The notes beneath the pieces are model-generated. The model was given only the letters and a program-made list of their open reading frames with translations, was not told the DNA's origin and made no database searches. Source: Actinomyces oris (GTDB lineage Bacteria > Actinomycetota > Actinomycetes > Actinomycetales > Actinomycetaceae). Taken from it: DNA of 57,401 nucleotides. The stretch spans positions 1-57,401 of the forward strand of contig NZ_MSKL01000001.1 of the NCBI RefSeq assembly GCF_001937665.1. Direction: 5' to 3'. Position numbers and translations under genes: made by a program. How positions within the stretch are numbered: the stretch's first letter is position 1; every line of letters begins with the position of its first letter. Shown here in pieces: positions 17,049 to 25,232 of this stretch.

Positions 17049-17516
17049 GTGACGCCCAGCCCCGACCAGCCCAGCCGGCCACTCCCGGCTTCCACGGCCC
17101 GCGTGGTACGAGCCGAGGTCACCGAGGCCCCCATCAGCGTCACCGAGCTCGCCGACGCCGTCCAGGACGCCGCCGCCGGCGCCGTCGTCACCTTCGAGGG
17201 CGTGGTCCGTAACCACGACGCCGAGCGCGCCGTCACCGGCATCGGCTACTCCTGCCACCCCACGGCCGGCCAGATCGTCGAGCAGATCGCCCAGGACGTG
17301 GCCCAGCGGGGTCGGGTGCGCGCCCTCGGCGTCGTCCACCGTGTCGGCGACCTGAGCGTCGGGGAGGCGGCGCTCGCGGTCGCAGTCAGCTCCGACCACC
17401 GCGCTGAGGCCTTCGCCGTGTGCAGCGAGATCGTCGAGGAGGTCAAGGAGCGCCTGCCGGTGTGGAAGCGCCAGACCTTCACCGACGGCTCGACCCAGTG
17501 GAGCAACATCGCCTGA
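17049..17516 (+). CDS. moaE: molybdopterin synthase large subunit MoaE
   Basis: Catalytic subunit that, with thiocarboxylated MoaD, converts cyclic pyranopterin monophosphate to molybdopterin. The 155-residue product keeps FEGVVRNHD near residue 57, the HRVGDLSVGE segment and the active-site LPVWKRQTF with its lysine. GTG start at 17049 has GAGGAG upstream. It is convergent with moaD. The 30-residue N-terminal lead (Pro/Ser-rich) is longer than in most MoaE proteins. Confidence 0.94.
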   Translation: MTPSPDQPSRPLPASTARVVRAEVTEAPISVTELADAVQDAAAGAVVTFEGVVRNHDAERAVTGIGYSCHPTAGQIVEQIAQDVAQRGRVRALGVVHRVGDLSVGEAALAVAVSSDHRAEAFAVCSEIVEEVKERLPVWKRQTFTDGSTQWSNIA

Positions 17517-17636
17517 TCGCCCCTCCTTCTTCTTCGCCGAGCCGGCATTCCTCGCGTACCCGGGAAGAAGAACGGTCGAGCGACGCGAAACCTGCCCGGA
17601 TCGATGCGGGCGCGGTGCGGCATCGTGGTCGCAGAC

Positions 17637-17945
17637 TCACCCTCCGGCGAAGGGAGGGAGCACGTCGACGGCGTCGCCGTCGGTCAAGGGCGTGAGCGAG
17701 TCCGCCGGGGTGGAGACCGAGTTGACCAAGAAGCTGCAGATCGGGATGACTCGCGCCATCTCCAGCCCCCTCCCGGCCAGCTGCTCGCGCAGACCCGCCA
17801 GCGTTGTGCCCCGGGGCAGGTCCAGACGCTCCTCAGGGCGCCCGACGGCCTCAGCGGCCGCGGCGAAGTAGCGCAGGGTCACGGAGATCTGTTCCGGACC
17901 CGCATGCGCGCCCGTCTTGGGGGACAGCTCGGGGGAGGGACTCAT
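17637..17945 (-). CDS. moaD: molybdopterin synthase small subunit MoaD
   Basis: Ubiquitin-fold sulfur carrier; its C-terminal Gly-Gly is adenylated by MoeB and then thiocarboxylated. The 102-residue product ends in PPFAGG, the required tail. The fold core begins at about residue 20 (VTLRYFAAAAEAVG); the first 20 residues are an extra polar lead. It lies 24 bp downstream of moaA on the same strand. Confidence 0.93.
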   Translation of the reverse strand: MSPSPELSPKTGAHAGPEQISVTLRYFAAAAEAVGRPEERLDLPRGTTLAGLREQLAGRGLEMARVIPICSFLVNSVSTPADSLTPLTDGDAVDVLPPFAGG

Positions 17946-17969
17946 CGTGGTGGTTCCTTACGATTCGGG

Positions 17970-19199
17970 TCAGCCACCGATGGCCGACATGGTGCGCTGC
18001 GGGCGGGCGAAGCCGTCGCTCTCGGTCTGGGGGCTGTCCGAGCCGTGCGCGCGGGGCTTGCCCCAGGTGGCCCTGGCCCAGATGCGGATGAGCTCGTCGT
18101 CGTCGGCCCCGGCGCGCATGGGGCCGCGCAGGTCGGTCTCGGTGCTGGAGAACAGGCAGGTCATGAGGCGCCCGTCGGCCGTGATGCGGGTCCGGTCGCA
18201 GTCCGAGCAGAAGGGGGCGGTGACTGAGGCGATGACGCCCACCGTCCCGGCCGGGTAGTCCTGGCCCGACGCGCTTCCGGCGGCGACGCGCCACAGCGCA
18301 GCCGGACGACGGTCCGGACGGCCCACCTCGGTGAGGGTGAATCCGGCCTCCCGCAGCACCTCCAGGATCTGATCGACGCCGACGACGTCCTGGCTGCTCC
18401 AGGTCTCGCGCGGTCCCAGCGGCATGTGCTCGATGAACCGCAGCTGCCAGCCACGGCGCAGGCACTCGGCCAGGAGCCGTGGCGCGCGGTGCTCCACGGT
18501 GGTGGGCACGGCCACGGCATTGACCTTGATGGGAGCCAGGCCGGCCTCCTGGGCGCCGGCGATCCCCGTCAGGACGTCGGCGAGCCGGTCTCGGCGAGTG
18601 ATGGCGGCGTAGTCCTGCGGGTCCAGGGAGTCGATGGAGACGTTGACGCGGTCCAGGCCCGCTGCACGCAGTCCGGCGGCCCGCCTCTCCAGCCCCAGGC
18701 CGTTCGTGGTCAGGGCGATGTCCGGCTTGACCCCTGTCGACGTCCGGAGCGCGGACAGTGAGCCGATGATCTCCTCCAGGTCCCGACGCAGCAGCGGCTC
18801 ACCACCGGTCAGCCGGATGCGCTCCACCCCCAGGCGCTCGACGGCGATGCGCCCCAGACGGGTGAGCTCGGCAGTGGTCAGGAGATCCGGGGTGGGCAAC
18901 CACTGGAGCCCCTGCGCGGGCATGCAGTAGGTGCAGCGCAGGTTGCAGCGGTCCGTGATGGACAGGCGCAGGTCGCGCACGGTGCGCCCGTAGCGGTCGA
19001 TCAGCTGCTGGGGGACGTCGTCGTCAGCCAGGGCCGGCGGTACCGGGGCCGTCTCCTCGGGGAGGACCGAGCCCGGCGGACCGGGACGTCCAGGTGGCTC
19101 GGGTAGCACCGACCGGGTCGTCGGCATGGGCAGGTCCGTGGAGGTCCCACGGATCCTGCCCGTACCGACGACCGCGGCATCGAGCGGTGCTGGCGTCAT
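17970..19199 (-). CDS. moaA: GTP 3',8-cyclase MoaA (radical SAM)
   Basis: First step of molybdenum-cofactor synthesis. The N-terminal radical-SAM motif CNLRCTYC, the SAM-binding GGEPLLR and the C-terminal second cluster site (FCSDCDRTR, then a third Cys in LMTCLF) are all present. The protein ends in Gly-Gly, as MoaA requires. The ATG at 19199 gives 409 residues, with a variable 75-residue Pro-rich lead before the core. This start is supported by a TATGCT -10 box exactly six bases upstream, implying a leaderless mRNA. A longer open frame upstream lacks support. Confidence 0.93.
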   Translation of the reverse strand: MTPAPLDAAVVGTGRIRGTSTDLPMPTTRSVLPEPPGRPGPPGSVLPEETAPVPPALADDDVPQQLIDRYGRTVRDLRLSITDRCNLRCTYCMPAQGLQWLPTPDLLTTAELTRLGRIAVERLGVERIRLTGGEPLLRRDLEEIIGSLSALRTSTGVKPDIALTTNGLGLERRAAGLRAAGLDRVNVSIDSLDPQDYAAITRRDRLADVLTGIAGAQEAGLAPIKVNAVAVPTTVEHRAPRLLAECLRRGWQLRFIEHMPLGPRETWSSQDVVGVDQILEVLREAGFTLTEVGRPDRRPAALWRVAAGSASGQDYPAGTVGVIASVTAPFCSDCDRTRITADGRLMTCLFSSTETDLRGPMRAGADDDELIRIWARATWGKPRAHGSDSPQTESDGFARPQRTMSAIGG

Positions 19200-19205
19200 G
19201 CGTCG

Positions 19206-19211
19206 AGCATA
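19206..19211 (-). promoter_or_regulatory. -10 box (TATGCT) of leaderless moaA
   Basis: Read on the minus strand, TATGCT ends six bases before the moaA ATG. The spacer CGACGC has no ribosome binding site, so the transcript probably begins at the start codon. Confidence 0.5.
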
Positions 19212-19253
19212 TCGGGAGCGCGCCGGTGGCACGGAGTGAGGCCCGATGAGGCC

Positions 19254-19277
19254 CTGAGCCCATGGCCCAGGGCTCAG
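19254..19277 (-). terminator. hairpin after the DUF2249 gene
   Basis: CTGAGCCC and GGGCTCAG pair perfectly (19254-19261, 19270-19277) around an 8-base loop, 44 bp past the stop of the DUF2249 gene and just before the moaA promoter. It would insulate moaA. Confidence 0.55.
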
Positions 19278-19320
19278 AGCCGCGCGTACCTCCCGCCGAC
19301 CGGCCGTGATGAGGCACCGA

Positions 19321-19617
19321 TCAGGCGGTGCGCAGGATCTCGACGCGGGCGAAGCCCTCGGACTGCTCCAGCAGCGTGTGCTGGAAGGTGAAGGGCAGCT
19401 GATCGATCTGGGCCAGCAGCGGGGTGGGCACGTGCGGGGCCACCAGGTCGAAGCCCTCACCGGGGTTCAGGGAGGAGGCGGCACCGATGACCGCGGCGTG
19501 GCGCAGACGGTGCGGGATGGCGCGCGCGTCCAGGGTGAGGCGCTCATCGCTGTGCTCGTGGCAGCCGCAGCTGGACTTCTTCTCAGTGACGGGCAGCAGC
19601 TCGGGGCTCTCGCTCAT
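19321..19617 (-). CDS. DUF2249 domain protein
   Basis: A 98-residue soluble protein. The DUF2249 core is visible: LDARAIPHRLRHAAV, then a Gly/Asp segment (GEGFDLVAPHVPTPLLAQI). The N-terminus carries a CGCHEH cluster that could bind metal. ATG at 19617 has AAGGAG six bases upstream; the longer upstream frame has no support. Members of this family often accompany denitrification and nitric-oxide genes, sometimes joined to hemerythrin-like domains, and its place between moaA and the nitrite-reductase operon fits that. The biochemical role is unknown. Confidence 0.8.
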   Translation of the reverse strand: MSESPELLPVTEKKSSCGCHEHSDERLTLDARAIPHRLRHAAVIGAASSLNPGEGFDLVAPHVPTPLLAQIDQLPFTFQHTLLEQSEGFARVEILRTA

Positions 19618-19834
19618 AGGGGTCTCCTTCGGAGTGTTTCGTACTGGTGGGCGTGACCTTACTACCACCGCAGGGCCAGCAGGAACGGCCGTCCATCTCC
19701 ACCGGCACGGCCGTCCGCCTCTAGCGGCGCGACCTGCGCTCCTCAAACCTACCGAAACTTCATCAACGACGCGGAACCGTGTCGTCTGTGACGTTTTTGT
19801 TGATATGAGTGCGGGTGTTTCCAGCGCGGTTGGA

Positions 19835-19840
19835 TACGGT
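19835..19840 (+). promoter_or_regulatory. -10 box (TACGGT) of the leaderless NnrS-like gene
   Basis: TACGGT ends six bases before GTG at 19847, separated by TGGGCC. The pattern is nearly the same as at mogA (TACGGT, GGGCCC, ATG). An inverted pair ATCAAC/GTTGAT (19762-19767 and 19799-19804) lies upstream and could be an operator. Confidence 0.5.
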
Positions 19841-19846
19841 TGGGCC

Positions 19847-21076
19847 GTGGAGACGGACAAGCTGGCAGCGACCGCGCATGCGCAGGTCAAGGCGCACGCC
19901 GCCGACGACGCGGCTGACAACGCAGCCGGCCGGCTCGGTCGGGCGCTGACCAGTCGGGTGGCGCCGCGCCTGGTGGCCCTGGCCCTGGGCGCCGCCTGCA
20001 TCCTCATGGGACTCAACGCCGCTCTCCTGCGCCTCAACCTGCCGGCGCCCATCGACGGGGCCGAGCTGGCGGCGCTTCACGGCCCCCTCATGCTCGTCGG
20101 CTTCCTGGGGACCGTCATCGCCCTGGAGCGGGCGGTCGCCGCCCGCGCCCCCTGGGCCTTCCTCGCCCCACTGGGAAGTGCCGCGGGCTGCCTGACCCTC
20201 ATGGCCGGCGCGCCCGACGTCGTCGGCCGGGGACTCATGACCGGTGCCGCCGGCATTCTGTGCGCCATCTACCTGCGGGTTCACCGGCGAGCCCCCAGCG
20301 CCGCCGTCGACGTCGAGGCCATGGGCGCGTCCGCCCTCCTGCTGGGAGACGTCCTGTGGCTGGGTGGCCGCGGCATCGAGGACGTCGTCCCGCTGTGGCT
20401 GCTGTTCCCCACGCTCACCATCATCGGCGAGCGCCTGGAGCTGGCCCGCATCGCCTTCCTCGATGAGATGGTGGAGACCGTCGTCGAGGCACTGTCCGGC
20501 GCGGCGGTCCTGGGCGCCTGCCTGATGCTGATCGCTCAGGGCTCCTACCTCGTGGTCGGCCCGGCCCTGCTGGGGCTTGCCGTCGTCATGGCCTACTACG
20601 ACGTCGCCCGGCGCACCGTCCGTGCCGGCGGCGGGGTGCGCTTCATGGCGGCCTCCATGCTCGCCGGCTATGTGTGGCTCGCCGTCGCTGGGGCGGTCTG
20701 GTCACTGTGGGGCCTGAAGGGGCTGAACGGAGCCGCCTACGAGATCGTCATCCACTGCATCACGGTGGGCTTCGCCTTCTCCATGATCCTGGCCCACGCC
20801 CCGGTCATCATCCCCGCGATCGTCCACCGCTCCCTGCCCTACCACCGGCTCATGTGGCTGCCCTACGTTCTGCTGCACGCCGGCCTGGTGGTGCGCGTCG
20901 CGGGCCTGCTGGCGGAGGCCTCCGTGATCTGGAAGGTCGGCGGTGCCGTGGGGGTGGCGGCGATCCTCGTCTTCATGGTCCTCACCCTGGGACGCGTCCT
21001 GACCTCCGGCAGCATCCGCCAGGCCACTGGGCGCCGGCGCCCACAGCCTGAGCGGGGAAAGGCCGTGACGCCATGA
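19847..21076 (+). CDS. polytopic membrane protein, NnrS-like
   Basis: About 409 residues with roughly eleven to twelve hydrophobic segments. The last third (IHCITVGFAFSMILAHAPV, then a loop with SLPYHR and a further helix) resembles NnrS-family proteins, haem/copper membrane proteins linked to nitric-oxide stress. Several histidines sit in or near helices. The GTG at 19847 is chosen from the leaderless TACGGT signal; the frame is open upstream but no better start is seen. Its stop overlaps the next gene at ATGA, and that gene overlaps the nitrite reductase gene the same way, so the three are one operon. The function is inferred only: NO handling or support of nitrite reductase. Confidence 0.7.
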   Translation: METDKLAATAHAQVKAHAADDAADNAAGRLGRALTSRVAPRLVALALGAACILMGLNAALLRLNLPAPIDGAELAALHGPLMLVGFLGTVIALERAVAARAPWAFLAPLGSAAGCLTLMAGAPDVVGRGLMTGAAGILCAIYLRVHRRAPSAAVDVEAMGASALLLGDVLWLGGRGIEDVVPLWLLFPTLTIIGERLELARIAFLDEMVETVVEALSGAAVLGACLMLIAQGSYLVVGPALLGLAVVMAYYDVARRTVRAGGGVRFMAASMLAGYVWLAVAGAVWSLWGLKGLNGAAYEIVIHCITVGFAFSMILAHAPVIIPAIVHRSLPYHRLMWLPYVLLHAGLVVRVAGLLAEASVIWKVGGAVGVAAILVFMVLTLGRVLTSGSIRQATGRRRPQPERGKAVTP

Positions 21077-22428
21077 CTCTGTCCGTCGGCTCCCCGGCGG
21101 CCCGGTCCGGCAGCCCGGGCCGCCCCGCCAAGAAGCCCTCCCGGCGCACCACCCAGGTGCGTCGCAACGCCCTCGTCATGGCCTGGTTGCTCACCGCTGC
21201 GGTCCTGGCGGCCCTGACCATCGTGGGCCCCCTGTCCTCCTGGGGCACCTGGCTGCCCCTGCACGCCCTGCTCCTGGGCGGGATCGGCAGCGCCATCACC
21301 ATCTGGTCGGCCCACTTCGCCGACACCCTCCTGCACCGCCCGGCCCTGGGCGGCGCAGCCCTCCTGGACGCGCGCCTCTACGCCCACAGCCTCGGCACCG
21401 CCGTCGTACTCACCGGCATCACCATGGGCCAGCAGGTGGTGGCGCTCATCGGGGCGGTCATCGTCATGGCCCAGGCCATTGCCGGTGTCGTGGCCATCAC
21501 CGTGCAGTACCGGCGCGCCATCGCCCCACGCCTGGCGGCCCTGGCCGTCCACTACGCCGTCGCCCTGGTCCTGCTGGCCACCGGTGCGCTCCTTGGCTTC
21601 CTCATCTCCTGGTCCAACGCCCGCGGACGCTCCGGCCTGGCCGACGGCTTCTACCTGGCCCACACGACCACCATGCTGCTGGGCTTCGTGGGCACCACGG
21701 TCCTGGGCACGCTCACCGTCCTGTGGCCCACGATGCTGCGCACCCCCATGGAGCCGGTCGCGCCGCGCTGGACCACCCGCGGTCTGCCCTACCTCGTGGG
21801 CGGCACCGCGCTCGTGGCCGCCTGCGGGCTGTGGCCGCCCCTGGCGGGCCTGGGCACCCTGGTCTACCTCGGTGGTGCCTGCGGAGTCCTCGTGCCCGCG
21901 TACCGAACCGCGCGCCGGGTCCCGCCGACCTCCTTCGCCACGGCCTCCGCCACGGCCTCGGTGGCCTGGTTCGTCGGCTGTGTCGCCGTCCTGGGGGCCC
22001 GCATGGCACTGGCCGATGACGCCGCCGCCGCCCGCCAGGTCATTCACGCCCTGCGTCTGCCCCTGGGGGCCGGCTTCGCCCTCCAGATCCTCGTGGCGGC
22101 CCTGAGCTACCTCACCCCGGTGATGCTCGGCGGCGGCCCTGCGGCCACGCGGGCCACCAACGCGATCATGGACCGCTGCGCCGCCTACCGGGTCACCGCC
22201 GCCAACGCCTGCCTCCTGCTGGCGCTCAGCCCGGGCGTGCCCTGGCAGGTGCGCGTCGTCGCCGGAGCCCTGGCCGCGCTGGTGACCTCCTACCTGCTGG
22301 TGGGCATGATCCTCAGCCTGCACGAGCTCTCCCGCCGCAAGCGCACGCCACGCACCCCGGCCGACGCCGCCCCCACCTCCGACCCCGCGGACCGCCGGTC
22401 CGCCCAGCCCCGAAGGGGAACCCGATGA
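21073..22428 (+). CDS. polytopic membrane protein of the nitrite-reductase operon
   Basis: A 451-residue integral membrane protein with about twelve helices. Conserved-looking histidines occur in LPLHALLLGGIGSAI, WSAHFADTL and YLAHTTTMLLGFVGTT, with a following WPTMLRTPM, an arrangement recalling NnrS and the membrane domain that some actinobacterial copper nitrite reductases carry as a fused N-terminus. Here that part is a separate gene. It overlaps both neighbours at ATGA. A role as electron donor or haem/copper partner for the downstream reductase is inference. Confidence 0.65.
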   Translation: MTLSVGSPAARSGSPGRPAKKPSRRTTQVRRNALVMAWLLTAAVLAALTIVGPLSSWGTWLPLHALLLGGIGSAITIWSAHFADTLLHRPALGGAALLDARLYAHSLGTAVVLTGITMGQQVVALIGAVIVMAQAIAGVVAITVQYRRAIAPRLAALAVHYAVALVLLATGALLGFLISWSNARGRSGLADGFYLAHTTTMLLGFVGTTVLGTLTVLWPTMLRTPMEPVAPRWTTRGLPYLVGGTALVAACGLWPPLAGLGTLVYLGGACGVLVPAYRTARRVPPTSFATASATASVAWFVGCVAVLGARMALADDAAAARQVIHALRLPLGAGFALQILVAALSYLTPVMLGGGPAATRATNAIMDRCAAYRVTAANACLLLALSPGVPWQVRVVAGALAALVTSYLLVGMILSLHELSRRKRTPRTPADAAPTSDPADRRSAQPRRGTR

Positions 22429-24104
22429 CGAAGACGCCCGACGCGCAGGCACCATCCCCCGATGAGGCCGCCGCTTCTGAGGACGCTGCTGCAGGCGCCC
22501 CTCAGGACACCGCTGCCAACGGAACCGCGAACAGTGACGCCAGCAGTGCTTCTCCGGCTCTAGGCGATGCCGCTGCCGGGCACGCCGGGACGAGCACCGA
22601 CAAGCCCGAGGCCGCCCACCGCCGCGCGGTGACGGCCGGTACGGCCCCCGCCATCGACCGCAGCCGACGCCCCCTGCCTGGTGGGGCCGGTTCGACGGCG
22701 GGAGGCGGGGCCACCGCGTCGTCGTCGAGCGGCCTGCTCCAGTCCGCCGACCGCCGTGGCATCCTCATGGGACTGCTCACCGCGGGAGCGGCCGTCGTCG
22801 TAGGAAGCGTCATCGGCAACCGGGGCCAGGGCGGAGGCACTCAGGACGTCGCGCCCACCGGCAACACCGTCAACGCCACCATCAAGGTGGAGGGGCTGCG
22901 GTTCGTACCGGACACGGTCGACGTCACCCCCGGCGACCGGCTCGTCATCACCCTGGACAACACCGCCGACCAGGTCCATGACCTCGTCCTGGCCACCGGC
23001 CAGACCACCGGCCGCGTCGCCGCCAGAGCCAAGGGCACTCTTGACGCCGGCGTCGTTTCCGGGCCGATCGAGGGCTGGTGCTCCATCGCCGGCCACCGCG
23101 CCCAGGGCATGGTCTTCCACGTCACCGCAGGCGGGGCGGCCGCCGGCGGCCACCAGCACGGCGGCGGCCAGGGCAGGCAGGTCAGCTCCGGCAATGACGC
23201 GGTCCCCGACTACTCCGCCCATCTGCCCGCCGACTTCAAGGCCTTCGACGCCGCTCTGCCGCCCGCCCCGAGCAGCCCCGACGGCGGCCCCATGACCCAC
23301 CGGCACACCTTCACCGTCAAGGAGCAGGTCATGCAGGTCGGGGCCGGTGTCACCCAACGGCGCCTGACCTTCAACGGGCAGGTCCCCGGCCCCGTCCTGC
23401 GCGGCAAGGTGGGGGACACCTTCGAGATCACCCTGATCAACGACGGCACGATGAGCCACTCCCTCGACTTCCACGCCGGGATCACCCCGCCCGACAAAGC
23501 GATGCGCTCGATCAACCCCGGGGAGTCCCTCGTCTACACCTTCAAGGCCCAGCACTCGGGGATCTGGCTCTACCACTGCTCCACCTCGCCGATGAGTCTG
23601 CACCTGGCCGCCGGCATGCACGGGGCCGTCATCATCGATCCGCCGGGACTGCCGGCCGTGGACCGCGAGTACGTCATCGTCGCCTCCGAGGTCTACCTCG
23701 GTCCCGAGGGCGGCGAGCCCAGCACTGACAAGATCGCAGCCAAGACCCCCGACCTCATGACCTTCAACGGGGTGGCCTTCCAGTACCACCAGCAGCCGCT
23801 CAAGGCCAAAGTGGGTGAGCGCGTGCGCTTCTGGGTCATGGCTGCCGGGCCCTCCCTGCCGACGTCGTTCCACGCCGTTGGCCTGCAGTTCGACCAGGTC
23901 TTCTTCGAGGGGGCCTGGACCCTCGGCGGCCCGAGCCGGATCGGCAACGCCTGGTCCGGTGGCTCCCAGGCCCTCGGCCTGCAGCCGGCGCAGGGCGGAT
24001 TCGTGGAGTGCGTCGCCTCCGAACCGGGCCACTACGTGTTCGTGACGCACTCCTTCGCCGACATGGAGAAGGGCGCTCACGGCGTCCTGGAGGTCAGTGC
24101 CTGA
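22425..24104 (+). CDS. nirK: membrane-anchored copper nitrite reductase with extra cupredoxin domain
   Basis: Reduces nitrite to nitric oxide outside the membrane. The 559-residue protein has a disordered Ala/Ser/Pro-rich N-terminus (1-105), a signal/anchor helix beginning DRRGILMG (109-131), an added plastocyanin-like domain (about 148-234) with ligands H185, C219, H224 and M229, then the two NirK cupredoxin domains. Type 1 copper ligands H345, C385, H393 and M398, type 2 ligands H350, H384 and H542, and catalytic D348 and H483 are all present by comparison with NirK/AniA. The extra domain could feed electrons to the type 1 site. The start ATG overlaps the previous stop. A laccase is unlikely because the His pattern is that of NirK. 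Confidence 0.88.
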   Translation: MTKTPDAQAPSPDEAAASEDAAAGAPQDTAANGTANSDASSASPALGDAAAGHAGTSTDKPEAAHRRAVTAGTAPAIDRSRRPLPGGAGSTAGGGATASSSSGLLQSADRRGILMGLLTAGAAVVVGSVIGNRGQGGGTQDVAPTGNTVNATIKVEGLRFVPDTVDVTPGDRLVITLDNTADQVHDLVLATGQTTGRVAARAKGTLDAGVVSGPIEGWCSIAGHRAQGMVFHVTAGGAAAGGHQHGGGQGRQVSSGNDAVPDYSAHLPADFKAFDAALPPAPSSPDGGPMTHRHTFTVKEQVMQVGAGVTQRRLTFNGQVPGPVLRGKVGDTFEITLINDGTMSHSLDFHAGITPPDKAMRSINPGESLVYTFKAQHSGIWLYHCSTSPMSLHLAAGMHGAVIIDPPGLPAVDREYVIVASEVYLGPEGGEPSTDKIAAKTPDLMTFNGVAFQYHQQPLKAKVGERVRFWVMAAGPSLPTSFHAVGLQFDQVFFEGAWTLGGPSRIGNAWSGGSQALGLQPAQGGFVECVASEPGHYVFVTHSFADMEKGAHGVLEVSA

Positions 24105-24148
24105 GCCGCGGACACCTCAGTCCACGGCTTGGAGCGCCACTGAACGCC

Positions 24149-24184
24149 GCTTCGGCCCCGGGCGACTGTGCCCGGGGCCGAAGC
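24149..24184. terminator. 15-bp hairpin between convergent nirK and the regulator
   Basis: Arms 24149-24163 and 24170-24184 (GCTTCGGCCCCGGGC and complement) pair perfectly around a 6-base loop. Sitting 45 bp after nirK and 58 bp after the regulator stop, it can serve both directions. Confidence 0.75.
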
Positions 24185-24241
24185 CTTGCGATCTCAGAAG
24201 TGGTGGATGGATGGACGGATGGTGCTGTCGGAGCCGCGCGG

Positions 24242-24973
24242 TCAGGCGACGTCGGCGTGGACAACCTTGAGGTCAGGCTCCTCGTGGATGGGCTGAGCAG
24301 AGCCGATCTGGCAGCCGTCAGGCCCGTTGGGCAGGAACTTGAGGCGCTCGTAGGCGGCCGGGTCGGGGCCGACGACGGCCCGTAGGAAACCCTCGTGCAT
24401 GGTGCACACCAGGTCGCGCGGCCGGTGGTTGCGCGTGATGAGCGGGCAGGAGCGCAGGACGACGGTGTCGCCGGAGACCTCCGGGGCGAAGCCCATGACC
24501 GCCAGGTAGGGGATCAGGGCGGTGACCCGGTCCACCTGCTCGCCGTCGACCGTGGGCTCGGCAACGGTTCCGGGGGTCAGCTCTGCCCAGCGACGACCGA
24601 TCTCCAGAGCGGTGGCGCGGGCTTCCTCGCCCTCGCCCAGGGTGTCGGCGATCGCGTCGAGCAGCAGCAGGTAGGCGTCGACCATCTGCTGGGGGTCGGG
24701 TGCCGTTGAGGCGTAGCGCAGGGCCGGGCGGCCCCGCTTGCCCGTCGGCTTGGTGGACACCGTGACGAATCCGGCGTCAACCAGGGCGTCGAGGTGCTCA
24801 CGGACAGTGTTGTGGTGCAGGTTGAGGGCGCTGGCGACCTGAACGGCCGTCATCGCGTCGTTGGAAGCCTCCACGACCTCCAGGACGCGCCGGCGCGCCG
24901 CAGAGAGGTTGGCGCGTGCGGACAGGTCGCCCAGGGCGGGGCGTGGGAGCGGAGGAGTCGGACGGTTGTGCAT
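24242..24973 (-). CDS. winged-helix regulator with three-cysteine C-terminal domain
   Basis: A 243-residue DNA-binding protein. The N-terminal half is an ArsR/MarR-like winged helix (recognition segment NLHHNTVREHLDALV, wing KPTGKRGRPALRY). The C-terminal half has C176, C190 and C221 with nearby H183 and H193, a layout like SufR-type regulators that bind an iron-sulfur cluster. Next to nirK, this suggests a sensor of NO, oxygen or iron-sulfur status that controls the nitrate/nitrite block; that is inference. The start ATG has a TAGTCT -10 box six bases upstream, so the mRNA is probably leaderless. The 259 bp upstream to rsgA are lower in G+C and show no gene. Confidence 0.8.
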   Translation of the reverse strand: MHNRPTPPLPRPALGDLSARANLSAARRRVLEVVEASNDAMTAVQVASALNLHHNTVREHLDALVDAGFVTVSTKPTGKRGRPALRYASTAPDPQQMVDAYLLLLDAIADTLGEGEEARATALEIGRRWAELTPGTVAEPTVDGEQVDRVTALIPYLAVMGFAPEVSGDTVVLRSCPLITRNHRPRDLVCTMHEGFLRAVVGPDPAAYERLKFLPNGPDGCQIGSAQPIHEEPDLKVVHADVA

Positions 24974-24979
24974 GTCATG

Positions 24980-24985
24980 AGACTA
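24980..24985 (-). promoter_or_regulatory. -10 box (TAGTCT) of the leaderless regulator gene
   Basis: On the minus strand TAGTCT is followed by six bases (CATGAC) and the regulator ATG. It fits the TANNNT consensus; no ribosome binding site is visible. Confidence 0.45.
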
Positions 24986-25232
24986 ACGCGCTTTCGCTTG
25001 TGGGAACCGTCAAAATCGGTCTGTAGTTGAATCCTGCAACGGCTCTGTGATGTGAGTTTTAGCACACGGTGTCCAATAGCGAGTCCGTTGAAACGTGAAA
25101 AAACCCAGTACTGACGCCGTTTCTGCCGGGTCGTCGCCCGTTGTCGGGGCAAACGACCCTCAGAGTTAAGGATCGCGCTGTCGACGAAACCGTGACGCTC
25201 CCGGAAGGGCTACGCCCGTGCCCAGGCGTGCT

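Noticed and set aside
19200-19320. Molybdenum-cofactor riboswitch before moaA
   Set aside because: The moaA start is directly behind a -10 box, leaving no room for a leader RNA, and no such fold is seen.
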